Below, one piece after another: positions 10,969-16,905 of a stretch of 64,000 bases of DNA. The translations under genes were made by a program, and so were the position numbers. The stretch lies in NCBI GenBank assembly GCA_046328575.1, contig JAXLWI010000001.1, forward strand, positions 1 through 64,000, read 5' to 3'. Position 1 is the first letter of the stretch. Every line of letters starts with the position of its first letter. Origin of the DNA: JAGOBP01 sp046328575. GTDB taxonomy: Bacteria > Chloroflexota > Anaerolineae > Fen-1058. The notes under the pieces were generated by a model that did not search any database, had not been told where the DNA came from, and saw nothing but the letters and a program-made list of their open reading frames with translations.

Positions 10969-12549
10969 CTATCGATTTTGTACCGGCGTTACTTTTGCGC
11001 CTAACTGCATCGCGGCGCGGATCATTGGATCTTCCACCAACGATCGTATCAATACTTTTTGATCCAACATCTCGCTGAGCACGTCTTCAACCAAACGCTG
11101 ACTCTTACCTGATTCGAATTTGCTCTTCAAATGCTCGGTCGGCCAGCTGAGAATCACCGTTGAGCCTTCCACATTCAAGATATGACAGCTCTTCAACAGC
11201 GCTTCGGTTGGCACGCTGCGCGATTTGACTTCACGCATGACGTCCGGCCAACGTGCCTGTATTTCTTCAATGGCAAAGGCTGATGCAGCGGCTGGCTCAG
11301 TCAAAGATTGCGCAACTGGTTCTTCAACTGGACGTTGAATAGGCGCAGTCACTGGAGCTGATTTCTCGGCTTTAGGTTCAACCGTTTGAGTTGTTGTTGG
11401 TTGAGGGCGAGCGGGTGTCGGCACCGGCTTGCGCGCCGCTGGCGCACTCACCATGATCGGCGCAGAGGCGATCGGTTGCTGCAACGCTTCAACGAGCGCT
11501 AATTCCAGCGGTAATTGTGGCTGCCAGCCACCGCGCAGATCGGACGCGGCTTGATTGAATAATTTGATCGCGCGCGTGAGCCGATCGAGTTCAAGACGTT
11601 CCGCTTGTGTATTGAACTTCGTGCGTTGTTCGCCGGGCAGATCAACTAACGCCGCATCACCGAGTTTGATCAGTAGCAGCGAGCGCAGTTGCTCCACGAT
11701 TTGCCGCGCAAACTGCCGCGCATCTGCACCGGTGTCAATGGCGCGATTGATTGCATCAAGACCGGCGGCCGCATTCGCGTCGCACAACGCGTCGATCAAG
11801 TCACTGACCCAACGCAGCGAACCTGCGCCCAGTGCGGCTTGTGCGCGTTCGACCGTAATTTCCGCGCCGCCCGCCGCGAGTTGATCGAGTAAGCTCACCG
11901 CATCGCGCATCGAGCCGGTCGCTTGCCGCGCGATCAACGATAGCGCTTCCGGTTCAGCGCGTAGACCTTCTTCGTCGACAAGATGCTGCAAACGCGATAC
12001 GATCTCGCTCAACGTTAAACGTCGAAACGCAAACGGCTGACAGCGTGAAACGATGGTGGCCGGAACTTTCTGCGGATCAGTTGTGGCTAAGACGAAGATC
12101 GCGTGCGGCGGCGGCTCTTCCAGCGTTTTGAGCAGCGCATTAAAAGCCGGCTCTGTGAGCATGTGAACTTCGTCGATGATGTAGACTTTGTAGCGCGCCT
12201 GCCCCGGCGCAAAATTGATCTTGTCGCGCAGATCGCGAATCTCGTCGATGCCGCGATTGGACGCCGCGTCAAGTTCGATCAGATCGAGCAATCGGCCGTC
12301 TGAGATCGCCGTGCAGATCGGGCAAGTATTATCGGGACGCTGAGTGAGATCGGGGTTGGTGCAATTAACGGCCTTCGCCACTAAGCGCGCCATCGTCGTT
12401 TTGCCCGTGCCGCGCGGGCCGGAAAACAAATAGGCATGCGCGATGCGGCCGCTGGCAATCGCGTTGCGCAGCGTCTGCAATACGTGTTCCTGGCCGCTGA
12501 CTTCGCTGAACGTTTGGGGTCGCCACTTGCGATAAAGCGCTTGCGCCAT
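10969..12549 (-). CDS. dnaX: DNA polymerase III subunits gamma/tau
   Basis: This 526-aa clamp-loader ATPase has the AAA+ core in residues 1-240: Walker A GPRGTGKTT near 45-53, a zinc-binding segment with CTNPDLTQRPDNTCPIC, Walker B IDEVHMLTEPAFNALLKTLE, sensor-1 ATTDPQKVPATIVSRCQ, and sensor-2 RQATGSMRDAVSLLDQL. The clamp-loader collar follows to about 360. A Pro/Thr-rich linker (370-420) and a C-terminal domain (430-526) resemble tau domains. The zinc site shows three clear Cys plus the one before TNPDL. AGGAG lies before the ATG. A promoter on the same strand is evident. No slippery A-run for gamma production was noticed. Confidence 0.97.
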   Translation of the reverse strand: MAQALYRKWRPQTFSEVSGQEHVLQTLRNAIASGRIAHAYLFSGPRGTGKTTMARLVAKAVNCTNPDLTQRPDNTCPICTAISDGRLLDLIELDAASNRGIDEIRDLRDKINFAPGQARYKVYIIDEVHMLTEPAFNALLKTLEEPPPHAIFVLATTDPQKVPATIVSRCQPFAFRRLTLSEIVSRLQHLVDEEGLRAEPEALSLIARQATGSMRDAVSLLDQLAAGGAEITVERAQAALGAGSLRWVSDLIDALCDANAAAGLDAINRAIDTGADARQFARQIVEQLRSLLLIKLGDAALVDLPGEQRTKFNTQAERLELDRLTRAIKLFNQAASDLRGGWQPQLPLELALVEALQQPIASAPIMVSAPAARKPVPTPARPQPTTTQTVEPKAEKSAPVTAPIQRPVEEPVAQSLTEPAAASAFAIEEIQARWPDVMREVKSRSVPTEALLKSCHILNVEGSTVILSWPTEHLKSKFESGKSQRLVEDVLSEMLDQKVLIRSLVEDPMIRAAMQLGAKVTPVQNR

Positions 12550-12570
12550 GATGTGCTCCTGCGTGCGTAG

Positions 12571-12599
12571 AGTGTAACACGCTCACACCCCTTCGACAA
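12571..12599 (-). promoter_or_regulatory. dnaX promoter
   Basis: On the minus strand TTGTCG (12594-12599) and TACACT (12571-12576) are spaced by 17 bases, about 20 bases before the dnaX start. The -35 box overlaps that of the divergent promoter of the thiamine genes. Confidence 0.6.
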
Positions 12600-12622
12600 G
12601 GGTTGCAGACGGGTGGTATAAT
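12593..12622 (+). promoter_or_regulatory. Promoter of the thiamine (TPP-controlled) operon
   Basis: TATAAT at 12617-12622 is preceded by TGG (extended -10). TCGACA at 12593-12598 is a weak -35 at 18 bases. Transcription would begin near 12630, at the edge of the TPP aptamer. Confidence 0.7.
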
Positions 12623-12639
12623 AAAATCACAATTCAACA

Positions 12640-12730
12640 TGGGGAGCTCGCAGCGGCGGGCTGAGAGGGCGATCGATCTATCGCCGACCCACGAACCTGA
12701 TCCGGATAATGCCGGCGGAGGGAGACTTGA
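12640..12730 (+). promoter_or_regulatory. TPP riboswitch (THI element)
   Basis: Conserved THI parts are in order: GGGGAGC (P1), GCGGGCTGAGAG (the invariant CUGAGA of J2/3), a short variable P3 hairpin GGGCGAT/ATCGCC, GACCC, ACCTGATCCGGATAATGCCG (pyrophosphate-side helix) and GCGGAGGGA closing P2/P1. TPP binding shuts off thiamine synthesis or uptake genes. A hairpin with T-tract follows at once. Confidence 0.95.
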
Positions 12731-12734
12731 GAAC

Positions 12735-12766
12735 AATAGCCACCCACACCGGAGTGGCTATTTTGT
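12735..12766 (+). terminator. TPP-riboswitch terminator
   Basis: AATAGCCAC pairs with GTGGCTATT over nine bases around a ten-base loop, followed by TTTGTT. It ends just before AGGTGAAG, the ribosome site of the next gene, so the same structure could act on transcription or on translation. Confidence 0.7.
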
Positions 12767-12778
12767 TAGGTGAAGACG

Positions 12779-13435
12779 ATGCACGCACTGATTTTTGCGA
12801 ATGGTAACCCACCCGATCGATCCACGGTGGCCCGGTGGTTGTCACACGCCGATCTGATCATTGCCGCCGACGGTGGATCACGTCACGCCCTGGCACTTGA
12901 GGTGAAGCCCGATGTCGTGATCGGTGATCTCGATTCGTTGGATGCTCTGACACGAGAACGTTTGGAGCGCACGAACACACGCTTCATCACGTATCCGACG
13001 CGCAAAGATTACACCGATCTGGAATTGGCGCTGCAATACGCTGTGGACTGCAGCGCGAGCGAGATCACGATTTGCGGCGCACTGGGCGGACGCTGGGATC
13101 AATCGCTGGCGAATCTAATGTTGTTGACGCTGCCCCTGCTCGATGGAACGACGGCGCGCATTGTCGATGACGGGCTGACGATCAGCGTAGTGCGTGATCG
13201 AATCGAGATCGCTGGTCGGGCGGGTGACACGCTGTCGCTGATCGCGTTGAAGGGCGATGCGCGCGGCGTCACCATCACCGGCTGCGAATATCCGCTGACT
13301 GACGCCGTGCTACCGTTCGGCGCATCGTTGGGTATTAGTAATGTGTTCGTTGATTCTGTAGTAACCGTGAGCGTGACTGACGGCCTGGTGCTAGTGCTGC
13401 ACGCCACGGCTGAAGACAAAGGAGCAAGTGCATGA
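12779..13435 (+). CDS. Thiamine pyrophosphokinase
   Basis: This 218-aa cytoplasmic enzyme transfers pyrophosphate from ATP to thiamine, giving TPP. The catalytic domain shows the family motifs ADLIIAADGGSRHAL, PDVVIGDLDSL, and TYPTRKDYTDLELAL with the Asp residues that bind magnesium. Next comes ICGALGGRWDQSLANLMLL, and a C-terminal beta domain from about 140. ATG 12779 is preferred to a GTG at 12770 because AGGTGAAG spans the GTG and is well spaced from the ATG. It lies directly under the TPP riboswitch and overlaps the next gene by four bases (ATGA), a sign of coupled translation. The plain kinase under TPP control suggests a salvage pathway. Confidence 0.94.
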   Translation: MHALIFANGNPPDRSTVARWLSHADLIIAADGGSRHALALEVKPDVVIGDLDSLDALTRERLERTNTRFITYPTRKDYTDLELALQYAVDCSASEITICGALGGRWDQSLANLMLLTLPLLDGTTARIVDDGLTISVVRDRIEIAGRAGDTLSLIALKGDARGVTITGCEYPLTDAVLPFGASLGISNVFVDSVVTVSVTDGLVLVLHATAEDKGASA

Positions 13436-14616
13436 AACACCTGAAAATCAAGGCGATTTTGCTGATCGCGATGCTGATCGCGGCCTGCACGCCGACGGCG
13501 ACTTCAACGCCGACACCGACGGCTACCACGTCGCCGACGGTGGTTGCATCACTACAACCGACTCAAGCGCCAGCGCCGACGGCCACACCCGCCACGTCGG
13601 TCATGCCCACGCCGCCGATCTCGCCGCTGACTGCACCCGGCGAAACGCGCACGCTAACATTGTTGACGCACGAATCGTTTGCCATCAGCGACAGTGTGCT
13701 GCAACAGTTCGAAGCGGCGAACAACGTCAAGGTGCAGATCATCAAGCAAGGCGATGCCGGTCAGGCGTTGAACCGTGCGATCTTGACGAAGGACACGCCC
13801 GAAGCTGATGTGTTATTCGGCGTCGATAACACGCTGATGAGCCGCGCGTTGGAAGCGGGCATTCTTGAAGCGTATAAACCCGCGGCGCTAAGTGCCATCC
13901 CGGCGGAGTTCCAACTCGATCCGAGCGGGCAGTTGATCCCGATCGATTTTGGCGACGTGTGCCTCAACATCGACAAAGCGTACTTCACGCAGAAGAATCT
14001 GCCGCTACCGCAATCGCTGAAAGATCTGACGGACGCGAAGTATAAAAACCTGCTCGTTGTCGAGAATCCGGCCGCATCCTCGCCTGGACTCGCCTTCATG
14101 CTGGCGACGGTCTCCGCCTTCGGTGAAAATGGCTGGCTGGATTATTGGGCCGCGTTGAAGCAAAACGGTGTGAAGGTCGTCGAAGATTGGAATACGGCGT
14201 ATTACACCGAGTTCAGCGGATCGAGCGGTAAAGGTCCGAGGCCGATCGTGGTGAGCTATGCCTCCAGTCCGCCCGCCGAGGTCGTGTTCGCCAATCCACC
14301 GATCGATCAACCACCGACCGAGTCCATCGTCGCGCCGCAAACGTGCTTCCGCCAGATCGAGTTTGCGGGCATCGTCAAAGGTACGCAGAATCGCGATTTA
14401 GCCGAAAAATGGCTGGATTTCATGCTCAGCGTGCCGTATCAAGAAGACTTGCCGCTGAATCAGTTTGTGTATCCGGTGAACCCGCAAGCCAAGTTGCCGG
14501 ATGTGTTTGCGAAGTGGTCGAAGATCGCCGAGCAACCGGCTACCCTCGCGCCGGAGGCGATTGCGAAGAATCGCGACAAGTGGCTTGAGGATTGGACGAA
14601 TGCGGTGTTGAAGTGA
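13432..14616 (+). CDS. thiB: Thiamine-binding lipoprotein, ThiB-like
   Basis: This 394-aa extracellular lipoprotein resembles ThiB/TbpA, the thiamine-binding part of an ABC importer. A signal peptide ends in the lipobox IAAC (Cys near residue 17), followed by about 45 residues of Thr/Pro/Ala-rich linker. The binding domain starts at RTLTLLTHESFAISDSVLQQ and includes GDAGQALNRAILTKDTPEAD, DVLFGVDNTLMSRALEAG and PIDFGDVCLNID, typical of ThiB. AAAGGAG precedes the ATG. It overlaps the thiamine pyrophosphokinase gene, so both obey the TPP riboswitch. ThiP permease and ThiQ ATPase do not follow; a terminator comes next. They must lie elsewhere, or another permease is used. Confidence 0.9.
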   Translation: MKHLKIKAILLIAMLIAACTPTATSTPTPTATTSPTVVASLQPTQAPAPTATPATSVMPTPPISPLTAPGETRTLTLLTHESFAISDSVLQQFEAANNVKVQIIKQGDAGQALNRAILTKDTPEADVLFGVDNTLMSRALEAGILEAYKPAALSAIPAEFQLDPSGQLIPIDFGDVCLNIDKAYFTQKNLPLPQSLKDLTDAKYKNLLVVENPAASSPGLAFMLATVSAFGENGWLDYWAALKQNGVKVVEDWNTAYYTEFSGSSGKGPRPIVVSYASSPPAEVVFANPPIDQPPTESIVAPQTCFRQIEFAGIVKGTQNRDLAEKWLDFMLSVPYQEDLPLNQFVYPVNPQAKLPDVFAKWSKIAEQPATLAPEAIAKNRDKWLEDWTNAVLK

Positions 14617-14635
14617 AGAGTAATGAGTAACGAGT

Positions 14636-14669
14636 AACGAGTGACCGATATGGTCACTCGTTATTTTTT
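14636..14669 (+). terminator. Terminator of the thiamine operon
   Basis: AACGAGTGACC and GGTCACTCGTT form a perfect 11-pair stem with loop GATAT, then ATTTTTTG. The stem's left arm grows out of a short direct repeat (GAGTAACGAGTAACGAGT). Confidence 0.9.
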
Positions 14670-14696
14670 GTTAGGCACGGAATAGGTGAACTGCGC

Positions 14697-15149
14697 CTAG
14701 CCGGGAACGCTGTGCATGAGTTCCTCGGCCAAACCGATGAGCAGTCCTTCAGGGCCGCGAATGTAGCAGAGCCGATACACGTCTTCGTACTGCACCACTT
14801 CGCCGACGAGCTGCGCGCCGCGCGTGCGGAGTCTGACCAGCGTCTCGTCGAGGTCGTCCACGGCGAACATGACACGCAGATAACCGAGCGCGTTTACCGG
14901 GGCGTTCCGGTGATCGGCGACGACCGGCGGGGTGAGAAAGCGCGAGAGTTCCAGCCGGCTGTGGCCGTCGGGGGTGACCAGCATGGCGATTTCGACGCGC
15001 TGGGTGCCCAGTCCGGTGACGCGACCGGCCCATTCGCCTTCGATCATGGCGCGCCCTTCGAGCCGAAGACCCAGCTCGGCGAAAAATGCGATGGCGTCAT
15101 CGAGGGATTCGACTACGATGCCGACGTTGTCCATCCGCTTAACAGTCAT
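14697..15149 (-). CDS. VOC-family (glyoxalase-like) protein
   Basis: This 150-aa cytoplasmic protein has two VOC modules. The first starts at VKRMDNVGIVVESLDDAIAF with a candidate metal ligand His in SRLELSRFLTPP. The second starts at ALGYLRVMFAVDDLDETLVR and ends in CYIRGPEGLLIGLAEEL, where the Glu/Leu pattern matches the family C-terminus. GGGAGGAGAT precedes the ATG. The family also holds lyases and epimerases, so no substrate is proposed. It is convergent with the thiamine operon and shares the space with its terminator. Confidence 0.86.
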   Translation of the reverse strand: MTVKRMDNVGIVVESLDDAIAFFAELGLRLEGRAMIEGEWAGRVTGLGTQRVEIAMLVTPDGHSRLELSRFLTPPVVADHRNAPVNALGYLRVMFAVDDLDETLVRLRTRGAQLVGEVVQYEDVYRLCYIRGPEGLLIGLAEELMHSVPG

Positions 15150-15570
15150 ATCATCTCCTCCCTATTTTGTCCGGAAACGCCCGGCCTCCGCTCCCGGCCC
15201 GCATCCTCGCGGGCCGCAGTCCGTACCGTCGTGCGCCCCGTCGCCCGCGGGGACGCGGGCTAAAAGAAATATCGAAGACCCAGTTTTCAGCCAACTTGAC
15301 CTCAGTGGACCCCAGCAGGCAATATTTTCAGCAAAATATTATCTAAACCACCTCTACTTATGACAAGACTCGCTCTGGTTACGGCAAGACTCGCTCCGGT
15401 TACGGCAAGACTTGCTCCGGTTGCGGCGGAACTCATCCCGCACACACACGGACGGTGAGCTGCGGGAGTAATATCGGCGTAGGGGCACAGACCAATGTCT
15501 GCCCCTCTGCTCCATCCGACTGCACCTACCAGCGGCGCAAATGTTCGTTACCGCAGCCGCTGTCGAAGAA
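15150..15570. other. Gene-free region with hairpins and a 21-bp tandem repeat
   Basis: No credible gene is seen in these 421 bases. It holds CG-rich hairpins (CCCGCATCCTCGCGGG near 15200 and CGCCCGCGGGGACGCGGGCT near 15240), a three-copy 21-bp tandem repeat at 15361-15423, and the inverted repeat GGGGCACAGAC/GTCTGCCCC at 15482-15506. Similar hairpins recur near 24.1 kb. Confidence 0.6.
15361..15423. repeat. 21-bp tandem repeat, three copies
   Basis: Three adjoining units differ at a few positions. Their core is CAAGACTCGCTCCGGTTAC preceded by GA or GG. The unit length is a multiple of three, and an open frame crosses it on the minus strand, but that frame has no start or ribosome site of note. 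Confidence 0.8.
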
Positions 15571-16239
15571 CTATTCCACCTTCGCCAACAACGCCGCCAA
15601 CGCCCCCACCTGCGAACTGTGCACCACCGCCAGCACTTCATCCATCGCCTGCAAAATCATATCGCCGCGCGGAATCAACAACTCACCTTTGCGAATGATA
15701 GCGGCTAAAATACACTCCGGCGGCAGATGCAGATCGCGCACAGCCTTGCCCACGACCACCGCTGTCGGATGCACCTTCTCCTCCACCAGCGAATACTGCC
15801 CCTTGCGCAGTTTCAGCAGCGTCGTCATATCGCCCAGCGACATCTCCTCGGCGATGAGGTGCGACATCAGATCGGCTGGATTCAAAGCCACATCCACACC
15901 CATCTCCGGCGTAAACAACCACGCATTCTTGGGATTGTTCACCCGCGCGATGATGCGCGGCACGCGGAACTCAAAGCGGGCCATCATCGTAATCACCAGG
16001 TTCGCTTCATCCTCGCGGGTGACGGCGGCCAGGACGTGTGCTCGATCGATCCCCGCGACCTCCAAGACCGTTGGCGAACTGCCGTCACCTTCGACCACAC
16101 AGCCAGCGGGCAGATCGCGGCGCAGATCGGCCACCGTATCCGCTCGATCCTCGATCACACACACCTCATGCTTTTCCTTCAACAACAATTCCGCCAAATT
16201 CGCGCCGGTTTTGCCGCCGCCTACGATCATGACAAACAT
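15571..16239 (-). CDS. TrkA/KtrA-like RCK protein (pair 1, second gene)
   Basis: This 222-aa cytoplasmic regulator has an RCK_N Rossmann domain (GGGKTGANLAELLLKE at residues 7-22, acidic partner residue in CVIED) and an RCK_C domain from about residue 140. Such proteins gate Trk/Ktr-type potassium channels in response to nucleotides (NAD, ATP or cyclic di-AMP). It ends the minus-strand cluster and starts 2 bases after its partner gene. A close paralogue lies at 26410-27078: long blocks such as PRIIARVNNPKNAWLFTP and LLKLRKGQYSLVEEKVHPTA are identical. No TrkH/KtrB channel gene is nearby, so it may serve the linked APC permease instead. Confidence 0.9.
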   Translation of the reverse strand: MFVMIVGGGKTGANLAELLLKEKHEVCVIEDRADTVADLRRDLPAGCVVEGDGSSPTVLEVAGIDRAHVLAAVTREDEANLVITMMARFEFRVPRIIARVNNPKNAWLFTPEMGVDVALNPADLMSHLIAEEMSLGDMTTLLKLRKGQYSLVEEKVHPTAVVVGKAVRDLHLPPECILAAIIRKGELLIPRGDMILQAMDEVLAVVHSSQVGALAALLAKVE

Positions 16240-16241
16240 AC

Positions 16242-16901
16242 CTATGCTCCTTCACCCAGGCCCAGCAATTCCTCAACGCGTGACATGGCCGCCGACAGCA
16301 CCGCCAGATGCAGCACATCACCTGCGCGGAACTGCGTGCCCGACAGCGGCAGCAGCGCCCGATCGTCCCGTGTGATCGCCACCACGCTTACCTCACCCGG
16401 CACCGATAGATCGCGCACACTACGCCCGATCAAATGCGCGGGCGTCTCGATCTCGATCATCGTGACTTCGCCACGCCCAAACGATCGGATGGAATCCAGC
16501 CCGGCGTGCGTCAACAATTCGCGGATGCGCTCCGCTCCCCACTGCGTGGAGGAAATCGTCACCAGGCCCAACCGCTGATAGATCTCAGCGCGGCGCGGAT
16601 CGAACAAGCGCGCGACGACATGCGGCACTTTGAAAATGTGGCGTGCAATGCGAGCCGCGACGATATTGACGTTGTCCGATGAACTCGTCGCCGCAAACGC
16701 GTCGGCCGTTTCGATGCCCGCCTCTAGCAGCACCTCGCGATCGAAGCCCACGCCCGTAATACGTCGCCCTTTGAAATCCGGCCCCAGCCGCGCCAGCGCC
16801 GCCGCATCGTAATCGATCACGACCACATCGTGCCCGTCTTCCGCCATCAACTGCGCCAGCTGCTCGCCGACGCGTCCGCACCCCATCACAATCACCTTCA
16901 T
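16242..16901 (-). CDS. TrkA/KtrA-like RCK protein (pair 1, first gene)
   Basis: This 219-aa cytoplasmic protein has the NAD-binding motif GCGRVGEQLAQ at residues 7-17, VVVIDYD, and a C-terminal RCK_C half (EVSVVAITRDDRALLPLSGTQFRAGDVLHL). It diverges from its partner but matches 27080-27736 in order and layout (FDREVLLEAGIE, ISSTQWGAERI). Two single-RCK-unit proteins encoded side by side could form a hetero-ring. It starts five bases after the P-type ATPase ends, so the three genes are one transcription unit. Confidence 0.9.
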   Translation of the reverse strand: MKVIVMGCGRVGEQLAQLMAEDGHDVVVIDYDAAALARLGPDFKGRRITGVGFDREVLLEAGIETADAFAATSSSDNVNIVAARIARHIFKVPHVVARLFDPRRAEIYQRLGLVTISSTQWGAERIRELLTHAGLDSIRSFGRGEVTMIEIETPAHLIGRSVRDLSVPGEVSVVAITRDDRALLPLSGTQFRAGDVLHLAVLSAAMSRVEELLGLGEGA

Positions 16902-16905
16902 AGTC

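Noticed and set aside
15361..15423. A CRISPR array
   Set aside because: Units adjoin without spacers, are only three in number and no cas gene is near.
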